Source: JALHVH01 sp964585685 (lineage in GTDB: Bacteria > Acidobacteriota > Aminicenantia > Aminicenantales > Saccharicenantaceae). Taken from it: a stretch of 64,000 nucleotides of DNA. Positions 58,069 through 64,000 of the stretch are shown here, piece by piece (positions within the stretch are counted from its first letter, which is position 1; the number at the start of each line of letters is the position of its first letter). The notes beneath the pieces were generated by a model that ran no database searches, was not told the DNA's origin, and worked only from the letters and a program-made list of their open reading frames with translations. Where the stretch lies: NCBI GenBank assembly GCA_964585685.1, contig CAZPEP010000042.1, positions 113,776 to 177,775 on the forward strand. Reading direction: 5' to 3'. The position numbers were made by a program, and so were the translations under genes.

Positions 58069-58315
58069 TAGACAATTTCGCCCCTTTTTTTGTCGCATTA
58101 TTGTCCCTTTTTGACCGGGCGGGCCGAAACCATCTCGGATTCCGCGTTTGATCATTGTCCATAATATGTATTATCAGCGCGTTGTGAAAACCGTACTTTG
58201 AGTTTATCGATTGGCACTATTTATGCTTGTAAAAAAGATGGGCAGAGGTTTCGTTCTTGAGGGAGCCCAAGGGGTGAAGAGGGAAATAGAAAAGTCAAAA
58301 TGAAAGAGAGGTCGA
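58069..58315. other. Spacer before the lasso cluster (247 bp)
   Basis: Holds CCCCTTTTTTTGTCGC and TTGTCCCTTTTTGACC words related to the GGGGACA repeats, then an AT-rich stretch. A possible plus-strand promoter is TTGATC (58148-58153), 17-base spacer, TTATCA (58171-58176), about 140 bases before the first lasso gene. No coding signal seen. Confidence 0.4.
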
Positions 58316-58804
58316 TTGCGGGAAGCGAAAGCCGTAAATCCGCTGGAGGCGGCGAAGGGCTGCGAAATTATCCGGTCCGCTCGGTGGCAACGCAAATGGC
58401 ACACCGCCCGAACGCTGACAGCCGGCGACTGGTGGTTGCTTATTCGAGCTTGGTGGCTACTGCTCGCGGCTGATCTGGCTTTGCGCTGGTTTTCCTTCCA
58501 GAAGGTGCAACGCCTCTTTATCGCCATGCCGGCCGCAACCCCATCGGCGAAATTTTCCAAGGCGCAGCGAATCGTCCGTCGGGTGGATATCGCGGCCCGC
58601 CACCATCTCTATTCGATGACGTGCTTGCGGCGCGCGCTTGTCGCTCAGCGCTTGTTGGCCGAATGCGGCCTCGCGACGGAATTGCGAATCGGCGTTCGCA
58701 AAACCGGCCCGCAATTGGAAGCCCATGCCTGGGTGGAATTCGAAGGAGTTCCTATCGGAGAAAGGCAAGTGCGGTTGGAGCCTTTCACCCCCCTAAACAT
58801 TTGA
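58316..58804 (+). CDS. Lasso peptide B2 protease (transglutaminase-like)
   Basis: A 162-residue protein with TTG start at 58316 after AGAGAGG. A hydrophobic N-terminal helix (WWLLIRAWWLLLAADLAL) is followed by YSMTCLRRALVAQRLLAECG with the catalytic Cys at 103, and LEAHAWVEFEGVPIGE with the catalytic His at 137. This Cys-His pattern is the PF13471-type B2 protease that removes the lasso leader. Length is normal. The B1 gene follows after 9 bases. Confidence 0.95.
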   Translation: MREAKAVNPLEAAKGCEIIRSARWQRKWHTARTLTAGDWWLLIRAWWLLLAADLALRWFSFQKVQRLFIAMPAATPSAKFSKAQRIVRRVDIAARHHLYSMTCLRRALVAQRLLAECGLATELRIGVRKTGPQLEAHAWVEFEGVPIGERQVRLEPFTPLNI

Positions 58805-58813
58805 GAGGCGGAC

Positions 58814-59095
58814 ATGGACGGACAAACCCGAAAATTCAAGCTTACGGAAAATGTCCTGTTCGAGATTTTGGCCGACGAGGCCGTCCTGCTCAACCTCAAT
58901 GACAGTCACTATTACGGGTTGGATGACGTCGCTATGCGCATATGGCAGTTGCTCGTGACGCAAGGTGATACCGAAACTGTCGTGGCGCAGATGCTGAAGG
59001 AATATGCCGTCGACGAGGCGACGATCCGCCGCGACCTTACCGTTCTGGTCGAGGAGATGGAGCGGCGCGGGCTCATCACACGGGTCGAAGCATGA
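58814..59095 (+). CDS. Lasso peptide B1 protein (PqqD-like recognition element)
   Basis: A 93-residue RRE protein: FKLTENVLFEILADEAVLLN, NDSHYYGLDDVAMRIWQLLV, then TVVAQMLKEYAVDEATIRRD. The N-terminal beta-strands and YYGLDxxxxxIW turn are typical of lasso B1. It would bind the YxxP/LT leader of the precursor at 60968 and deliver it to the B2 protease. Its stop overlaps the cyclase start (ATGA). Confidence 0.95.
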   Translation: MDGQTRKFKLTENVLFEILADEAVLLNLNDSHYYGLDDVAMRIWQLLVTQGDTETVVAQMLKEYAVDEATIRRDLTVLVEEMERRGLITRVEA

Positions 59096-60951
59096 GCGGG
59101 TTCGTCGCTGTTTTCCAGTTGAATGGCGCTCCGCCGGACCATGCATGGCTCTGCACGGCGACCGACTACCTGGCGTTTCGCGGTCCCGACGCGCGGGATG
59201 CTTGGTGCGACGGCGCCATCGGTATGGGGCACGCCTTGTTGCGGGCTACCTTCGAGTCCGTCGATGAGCGCCAGCCCTTTTCGCTTGACGACCACGTGTG
59301 GGCGGTCGCCGATGCGCGCGTGGACGGCCGGGCCGAGTTGCTTTCGCAGTTGCGCTCGAGCGGGCGCGAAGTCGCGAGCGAGGCATCGGACGCCGAACTG
59401 ATCCTGCATGCCTATCATGCCTGGGGCGAGGCGTGCGTGGACCGCTTGATCGGTGATTTCGCCTTCGCCATCTGGGATGGGCGCGCCCGCCGGCTGTTCT
59501 GCGCGCGCGACCAGTTCGGCGCAACGCCGTTCTATTACGCGCAGGCGGGCGGGGCTCTCTTGGTCAGCAACACCCTCAACGCCCTGCGCCTGCACCCCGG
59601 CGTGCCGGACACTCTGGACGAGGAGACAATCAGCGAATACTTGCTGTTTGGCCTGTACCCGGCTTCCGAAGGCACTACCTTCTCCGCCATCCGCCGTCTG
59701 CGCCCGGCGCACACCCTTACGGCTCATGGCGGACGGGTGCAAATACGGCGCTACTGGTCTGCGCCCGAGTCCGTCGAACTCGTCCGTTACAAGCGCCCCG
59801 AGGAATACGTCGAGCGGTTCCGCGCCTTGTTCGATCAGGCCGTGGGCGACCGCCTGCGGACGGGCGCCGTCGCGGCGCACCTCAGCGGCGGCATGGACTC
59901 CGCCAGCATCGCGGCGACGGCCCATCGACTGTTGAAGACAGCGGGGCGGCCCTTCGACCTGCGCGGTTACACCATGGTCTTTCGCCGCCTGATCCCGGAC
60001 GACGAAGGCGACTTCGCCCAGCAGGTGGCCGATCACTGCGGTTTCCCCGTGGAGTTGTTGGCCATCGACGATTATTTTCTGCGCGAACCGATCGCCCCGC
60101 CGTCCTTCGTGACGCCCGAGCCGTGGGGACTGCCGGGACAGATAACACAGCAGGAGATCGTGGAGCGCGCCGCCGCGTTCAGCCGGGTCCTGCTGATGGG
60201 CTTCGGCGGAGACCCGCTCTTTGCTCCCCGGCGGCGATCGTTCGGCGAACGGTGGAAAGAAGGGGATCGCCGCGGGGCGTTGCGCGGGCTGGCGGGGCCG
60301 GCGTACCGCCGTCTGCGCCGCTTGCGCCGCGGGCTTGCTGGCTCTCACGGCGCGTTGCAACCCATTATGCCCGACTGGTTCGACCCCGCTTTCGCCGTGC
60401 GCACGCAGGTGCGGGCGCGCTGGCGGGCGCGCATGAAATCCCTATCCGGGCCCGATCAACAGCGCACCATGGCCGGCGCGGCGCTGTGGGAGACCATCTT
60501 TATCGGGTCGGATCCGGCCTTCACCGCCGTGCCGGTGAAAACCCGCTGGCCATTTTTCGACCTGCGATTGCTGAACTACATGTTGAGCGTGCCTCCGGTC
60601 CCCTGGTGCCGCGCCAAGGACCTTCTGCGCCAGGCCATGCGGGACACTCTGCCCGAAACGGTGCGCCTGCGGCCGAAAACGCCCCTGCGCGGCTTTCCGG
60701 GCCACGTCGCCCTGCAACAGCAGGGCGTGCCCGCCTGGATGCGCGATCTGGCGTCCGCGCCGGAAATCGCGCCGTATGTGGACAGGCGGCGACTGTCGCG
60801 GCTCTTGGAGTCGGTGCCGACGCCGGGCGCCCTGATGCAGGTGACGGGCGTGTTGTCCGTTGCCTGGTGGCTGCGCTATCAACGCCGCCCGGATGCCGGC
60901 CTTAGGGACCGCGAACACGAGCATGATCGGATACGACATGCAACCATATGA
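59092..60951 (+). CDS. Lasso peptide cyclase (asparagine-synthetase-like)
   Basis: A 619-residue enzyme. The N-terminal half is the class II glutamine amidotransferase-like domain, but residue 2 is Ser, not Cys (MSGFVAVFQLNG), so glutaminase activity is unlikely, as is common for lasso C proteins. The C-terminal domain has the ATP pyrophosphatase P-loop AAHLSGGMDSASIAATAHRL (about residue 260) and PKTPLRGFPGHVA late in the sequence. It adenylates the ring Asp/Glu side chain and closes the macrolactam. Overlaps B1, and the precursor follows after 16 bases. Confidence 0.95.
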   Translation: MSGFVAVFQLNGAPPDHAWLCTATDYLAFRGPDARDAWCDGAIGMGHALLRATFESVDERQPFSLDDHVWAVADARVDGRAELLSQLRSSGREVASEASDAELILHAYHAWGEACVDRLIGDFAFAIWDGRARRLFCARDQFGATPFYYAQAGGALLVSNTLNALRLHPGVPDTLDEETISEYLLFGLYPASEGTTFSAIRRLRPAHTLTAHGGRVQIRRYWSAPESVELVRYKRPEEYVERFRALFDQAVGDRLRTGAVAAHLSGGMDSASIAATAHRLLKTAGRPFDLRGYTMVFRRLIPDDEGDFAQQVADHCGFPVELLAIDDYFLREPIAPPSFVTPEPWGLPGQITQQEIVERAAAFSRVLLMGFGGDPLFAPRRRSFGERWKEGDRRGALRGLAGPAYRRLRRLRRGLAGSHGALQPIMPDWFDPAFAVRTQVRARWRARMKSLSGPDQQRTMAGAALWETIFIGSDPAFTAVPVKTRWPFFDLRLLNYMLSVPPVPWCRAKDLLRQAMRDTLPETVRLRPKTPLRGFPGHVALQQQGVPAWMRDLASAPEIAPYVDRRRLSRLLESVPTPGALMQVTGVLSVAWWLRYQRRPDAGLRDREHEHDRIRHATI

Positions 60952-60967
60952 GAGAAGGAGTTTCACG

Positions 60968-61165
60968 ATGACCAAGCAAAAGAAAATCGGTGCGAGCACG
61001 GCGGATCGTTCTGCCGCGCCGGAAGGCCGCAAAGCCTACCACGCGCCCAAGCTGGAGGACTACGGCGAAGTGGGTGAGTTGACCCAAACGAGCGACACGC
61101 AGCATATTATCGGCTTGGACGGCGGCCCGACGTGGCCCTACAATTATACCTCCGGCCCCGTCTGA
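60968..61165 (+). CDS. Lasso peptide precursor
   Basis: A 65-residue peptide with AAGGAG seven bases before ATG. The leader has KAYHAPKLEDYGEVGELTQT (Y24-x2-P27, L29, YG, LT at 38-39), the B1-binding signature. The core must lie in TSDTQHIIGLDGGPTWPYNY and the five residues SGPV after T61. Only D51 can close a ring. With Thr at -2 (T41), core residue 1 would be D43 and D51 position 9, an unusual first residue; T44 (ring of 8) and Q45 (ring of 7) lack Thr at -2. It sits after the cyclase and before an HprK-like kinase. Confidence 0.9.
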   Translation: MTKQKKIGASTADRSAAPEGRKAYHAPKLEDYGEVGELTQTSDTQHIIGLDGGPTWPYNYTSGPV

Positions 61166-61257
61166 CACGCGATCAGCCGCGCATCGTTTGATCGCTTGCG
61201 TGCCCGCTTTGTTTTCGGAGGGGGCGCGCAACGCGGGCGACACACCATTTTGCCGCC

Positions 61258-62274
61258 ATGGCAACCAGGTACTCGGTTTACGGTTTGCGCGTCCGGTCGA
61301 ACCGGGCTCTGCACGGCGTCCTGCCGTCGGTATCCGACGCCCGCGTCGCGCCCGATGTTCAACTAACCTTCGCCGGAGCGGGCGCCATCCCGGCGGAGTG
61401 GGCGGCGTCCCCATGGTGTCTGACGCGCGAGTTGCTGGGCGACGGTTGGGCGTTGCGCGCCTGGACGGCATCGGGGGCGCGAGGCGTTGTCCACCGCCTG
61501 GAGACCCGTCTCGGCCGGGATAAAACGACCATCCTGTTCAACGCGGACGGCTCGCGCGTGCGCATCCACTGGCGCCATGCCGCTCCGGACGCCGGCTCAT
61601 TCTGGGAGGATCTGTCGGCCTGGGTGATTGAGGCGGCGCTGGGATTCGCCGCACGCCTGCGCGGCTGGCCCGTACTGCATGGCAGTGTCGTCATCACGGA
61701 CGGCCGTGCCATCAGCCTGCTCGGCCACAAAGGGGCAGGCAAATCCACGCTGGCGGCCGCCTTCCTGGCTGACGGCTGTCCGATGCTGGCCGACGACCAC
61801 GTGGTGCTCAAGCAGGAGGGCGCGGTCTTCATCGCCCAGCCCGGCCCGCCTCGCCTGCGGCTATGGCCCGCCAGCCTGCCCGTGCTGGCAACGCAAGCCG
61901 ACGACCTGCCGCGAGCCTATTCCTTTCTCGAGAAACGGTTGGTGGCGCTGACCCCGGACGCGGGTAGCCCGCATAAAAAATATCAGGAGGCGCCGTTGCC
62001 CCTGTGCGCGTTGTATATCCTCGAACCGCGCGACCCCGCGCGCAATGAGACGGCGATCGAACGCCTGCCGTCCGCAGCCGCCCTGCACCAAGCGCTGGTA
62101 TTTCGGTGGAGCCGGGTTCCCATCACTTCTGAACACGCCGCCGCCGAGCTGGGGGCGCTGGCGCGGTTGACCCAGGCCATCCCCGTCTGCCGCGTCCGCC
62201 GCCCGGACGGCATCGACACGCTGGAGCAGGTCGTGCGCGCGATTCGGGCGGACGTGATCTCCCATGCCGAATAA
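61258..62274 (+). CDS. HprK-like kinase of the lasso cluster
   Basis: A 338-residue protein. GWPVLHGSVVITDGRAISLL is followed by P-loop GHKGAGKST (156-164). CPMLADDHVVLKQEGAVF carries the HprK-type acidic pair at 179-180. Lasso clusters of the paeninodin type have such a kinase that phosphorylates the C-terminal Ser of the precursor; here the precursor ends in Val, so another Ser/Thr (T59, T61 or S62) or another substrate must be used if the activity is kept. Its stop overlaps the GT2 gene by 11 bases. Confidence 0.87.
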   Translation: MATRYSVYGLRVRSNRALHGVLPSVSDARVAPDVQLTFAGAGAIPAEWAASPWCLTRELLGDGWALRAWTASGARGVVHRLETRLGRDKTTILFNADGSRVRIHWRHAAPDAGSFWEDLSAWVIEAALGFAARLRGWPVLHGSVVITDGRAISLLGHKGAGKSTLAAAFLADGCPMLADDHVVLKQEGAVFIAQPGPPRLRLWPASLPVLATQADDLPRAYSFLEKRLVALTPDAGSPHKKYQEAPLPLCALYILEPRDPARNETAIERLPSAAALHQALVFRWSRVPITSEHAAAELGALARLTQAIPVCRVRRPDGIDTLEQVVRAIRADVISHAE

Positions 62275-63343
62275 GCCGCTGCACGGCGACCCGCCACGCG
62301 TCTCGGTCGTCACCTGCGCCTACAACGGCGAGCGCTTTCTCGATCAGGCCATTGAGAGCATCTTGGCCCAGACCTATGCGGACTTCGAGTACATTGTTGT
62401 GGACGACGCCTCGACCGACGGATCATCGGGCGTCATCGCGCGCTACGCCGGGCGGGACGCACGGCTGATCGCATTGCGCAATCCCTTGAATCTCAACCCC
62501 AGCGGCGCCCTCAACCAGGCCCTGCAGGTCGCGCGGGGCGAATACCTGGCCGTTCTTGACCAGGATGACCTGGCCCATCCCGAACGCCTGGCCCGGCAGG
62601 TCGCTTTTCTCGATACGCACCCCGAGGTCGGCGTGGTCGGCGCGCAGGTCCTCATGATCGATCCCGGCGGGCGTCCGCTGCGCCCCATGGCTTTTCCAAC
62701 CACGGCCGGGTTATCTCGTTGGCAGATCCTGTTCGGCTCGCCGGTCTTGCACTCAGCCGCCATGATGCGCCGCGCGCTTGTCGTGCAGGCAGGCGGCTAT
62801 TCGGAGAAGCAGTGGTACGTCAACGATTATCTGCTCCTGGCCGCGTTGCTTCCCTCGACCGCCATCACCAATTTGCCCGATCAGCTGACCTTCTATCGGC
62901 GCCACGAGCGACAGACGGTCGGGATCTACACGAGGTTTCAGCGGGGTCAGGCCTGGCTGCTTATCCATCGTATGCTGGTTGAGCGCCTCCAACTGCGCGT
63001 GCCGTTGGACGATATCGGAGCGCTGTATGACGGCGCTCGTGGCGGCCATCTGCCACGCCTGGCGGCGCTCCATCGAGGGACCGATCTGCTGGCCGCGATC
63101 CGAGCAAGCTACTTGGAGGCGGAGCGCCCCGACGAACAAACCATCGAGCAGATCAATGTCGATTGCGCCAGGCGTTGGCTGGTCATGGCCTGGGTCCATC
63201 GCCACAGTCATCGTAAAGACAGTCGCGCGATCCTGTGCCGCGCTTTGGAACTCGACCCACAGCTCTGGCGGCGGCCGCAGACCCGCGATCTATTGCGCCG
63301 CCTGGGACCTGACCCCTCCAAGAGCCATATTGCAGTTTCTTAA
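62264..63343 (+). CDS. GT2-family glycosyltransferase of the lasso cluster
   Basis: A 359-residue GT-A enzyme: RVSVVTCAYNGERFLDQAIE, YIVVDDASTDGSSGVI, YLAVLDQDDLAHPERL (DxD-like), SPVLHSAAMMRRALVVQAGG. A helical C-terminal third follows. The last ten residues (DPSKSHIAVS) are encoded by a CCTGACCCCTCCAAGAG repeat, so the natural C-terminus was replaced when that element arrived. Overlaps the kinase gene, so it is co-transcribed and may glycosylate the lasso peptide or its phosphate. Confidence 0.88.
   Translation: MPNKPLHGDPPRVSVVTCAYNGERFLDQAIESILAQTYADFEYIVVDDASTDGSSGVIARYAGRDARLIALRNPLNLNPSGALNQALQVARGEYLAVLDQDDLAHPERLARQVAFLDTHPEVGVVGAQVLMIDPGGRPLRPMAFPTTAGLSRWQILFGSPVLHSAAMMRRALVVQAGGYSEKQWYVNDYLLLAALLPSTAITNLPDQLTFYRRHERQTVGIYTRFQRGQAWLLIHRMLVERLQLRVPLDDIGALYDGARGGHLPRLAALHRGTDLLAAIRASYLEAERPDEQTIEQINVDCARRWLVMAWVHRHSHRKDSRAILCRALELDPQLWRRPQTRDLLRRLGPDPSKSHIAVS
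63306..63322. repeat. CCTGACCCCTCCAAGAG dispersed repeat
   Basis: Seventeen bases identical to 38645-38661 before mazEF; a shorter form GCCCTCCAAGAG occurs at 39280-39291 before the Phd-like gene. Here it forms the 3 prime end of the GT2 coding sequence and the upstream edge of the AbiEi-type gene. Confidence 0.7.
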
Positions 63344-63358
63344 CATATGTGTTAAGTT
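63330..63358 (+). promoter_or_regulatory. Promoter with palindromic operator of the AbiEi-type gene
   Basis: TTGCAG (63330-63335), 17-base spacer, TAAGTT (63353-63358). A perfect palindrome CTTAACA-TATG-TGTTAAG (63339-63356) fills the spacer, the expected site for autorepression by an AbiEi antitoxin. The start codon is only six bases after the -10, so the message is almost leaderless. Confidence 0.7.
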
Positions 63359-63364
63359 ATTTAC

Positions 63365-63997
63365 ATGAAGTGGGAAAGCCTCCTGAAAGAATTCTCGGAC
63401 CGGCCGCTTTTCCATTCCTCAATGCTCCGGATTTTCGACGACGCCCCGGTCCATATCGAGGTTCAGCTTTCGCGCTGGTCTCGGGCCGGTAAGCTTTGCC
63501 GAATTCGCCGGGGCTGGTACCTCATCGAGAAGCCCTACCGGGCCCGGGACGTCTCCGAGGCCGTGATCGCAAACACGGTCGTCCAGCCCTCTTGCCTCTC
63601 GCTCGAGTGGGCGCTCGGATTCTACGGACTGATCCCGGAGGCGGTCTTCAATCCGACATCGGTCACGACTGCGCGCGGCATCGAATTCACGGCCAAGGAC
63701 AGGCGCTATTTCTATCACCACGTCCAGCCGGCCTTTTTTGCGGGATACGAGAAGATCGAACGCGGCGGCGACGTCTTTATCATCGCAGGGCCGGAGAAAG
63801 CCCTGCTCGATAAAATGTACATCGCCATGCGCTTCGGCAATTTTTCGTCCGACTGGCTGAAAGGCCTGCGCCTACAGAACCTGAATATTATGAACGAGGA
63901 CAAGCTCAGAGGCTGGGCGGCTCTCGTGAGCAAGCCGGGTTTCGCGGCGGCCGTGGACACCGCGGCGGCCTACATTCGGGAGAACAGGGAGGGATAA
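63365..63997 (+). CDS. AbiEi-type antitoxin/transcriptional regulator
   Basis: A 210-residue protein. Its N-terminal winged-helix region reads IEVQLSRWSRAGKLCRIRRG then WYLIEKPYRARDV, the motif LxRWxxxGKLxRxRRGxY of AbiEi. The middle has SCLSLEWALGFYGLIPEAVF and VTTARGIEFTAKDRRYFYHH, then IIAGPEKALLDKMYI. In type IV AbiE systems this protein represses the promoter and counteracts the AbiEii nucleotidyltransferase, which would start just past the right edge of the window. Confidence 0.9.
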   Translation: MKWESLLKEFSDRPLFHSSMLRIFDDAPVHIEVQLSRWSRAGKLCRIRRGWYLIEKPYRARDVSEAVIANTVVQPSCLSLEWALGFYGLIPEAVFNPTSVTTARGIEFTAKDRRYFYHHVQPAFFAGYEKIERGGDVFIIAGPEKALLDKMYIAMRFGNFSSDWLKGLRLQNLNIMNEDKLRGWAALVSKPGFAAAVDTAAAYIRENREG

Positions 63998-64000
63998 AGA

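Noticed and set aside
58204..58560. Minus-strand frame (118 codons) overlapping the lasso B2 gene
   Set aside because: Shadow of a clear B2 protease; no motif.
1..64000. tRNA, rRNA, integrase or replication origin
   Set aside because: Looked for CCA-ended cloverleafs, rRNA signatures, integrase motifs and DnaA-box clusters by eye and saw none; a covariance-model search would be needed to be certain.

Overview
The window is from an uncultured, high-GC bacterium with an outer membrane. Evidence for the outer membrane is an SLBB/Wza-like exporter with a signal peptide, a Wzz-like co-polymerase and a Wzx flippase. Sigma70-like promoters are easy to read. The mix of many radical SAM/SPASM enzymes, PqqD-like proteins, HprK-like kinases, a RAYT transposase and short GGGGTCAGG/GGGGACA repeats resembles uncultured Acidobacteriota such as Aminicenantes. 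That placement is a guess: there is no rRNA or other marker gene. I found no tRNA, rRNA or CRISPR array.

Region 1 (1-16.9 kb, all minus strand) is an exopolysaccharide or O-antigen-type locus. It holds a flippase, a Wzy/ligase-like membrane protein, a polyprenyl-phosphate sugar-phosphate transferase, one GT2 and five GT-B glycosyltransferases, three methyltransferases, a sugar epimerase, a sugar nucleotidyltransferase and the start of a GHMP sugar kinase. The middle (about 4.6-11 kb) is clearly AT-richer than its flanks and looks recently acquired. A RAYT transposase (16.9-17.6 kb) and 0.8 kb of repeat-bearing non-coding DNA close the region.

Region 2 (18.4-37.1 kb) is a tightly packed, very GC-rich minus-strand array. 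It begins with the trio nucleotidyltransferase (NTP_transf_5-like), HprK-like kinase and PqqD-like protein. These are followed by an epimerase, GT2/GT4 enzymes, a methyltransferase, three sulfotransferases and an MsbA-type ABC exporter. The opening trio is typical of RiPP (lasso-type) tailoring loci, so this may be a peptide-linked or peptide-regulated sulfated glycan system.

Region 3 (37.4-40.3 kb) is a defence/stability island: an AAA/DUF4143 ATPase, MazEF, and a Phd-type antitoxin with a decayed nucleotidyltransferase partner.

Region 4 (40.3-58.0 kb) starts with a consensus promoter driving an SLBB exporter with nine SLBB-like repeats, a Wzz-like protein and a PqqD-like protein. It then holds the most striking content of the window: eight short peptides sharing a leader (Trp, Pro-Glu-Leu, Val-Leu, Pro-Glu-Glu, Cys-Lys) followed by a hypervariable, Cys-spaced core. 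All eight end in Ser exactly six residues after the last Cys. Around them lie three radical SAM/SPASM proteins (one fused to an HprK-like kinase domain), a second PqqD protein, an S26-type peptidase, an acetyltransferase, an ABC exporter, a YkgJ-type Cys-cluster protein and an NTP_transf_5-like nucleotidyltransferase. Most of the peptides, and the YkgJ gene, are preceded by one duplicated promoter of the form TTGACW-N18-TAGAAT. I read this as an expanding, probably undescribed RiPP family. Thioether-type modification by the radical SAM enzymes and phosphorylation of the invariant C-terminal Ser are testable hypotheses.

Region 5 (58.3-63.3 kb) is a complete lasso peptide cluster on the plus strand: B2 protease, B1 recognition element, Asn-synthetase-like cyclase, precursor, HprK-like kinase and GT2. 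The right edge holds an AbiEi-type antitoxin behind a palindromic operator. Two near-identical long palindromes (50.8 and 58.0 kb) and many half-copies of their end (CCTGACCCC) are scattered from 37 kb to the right edge, often touching stop codons or promoters.
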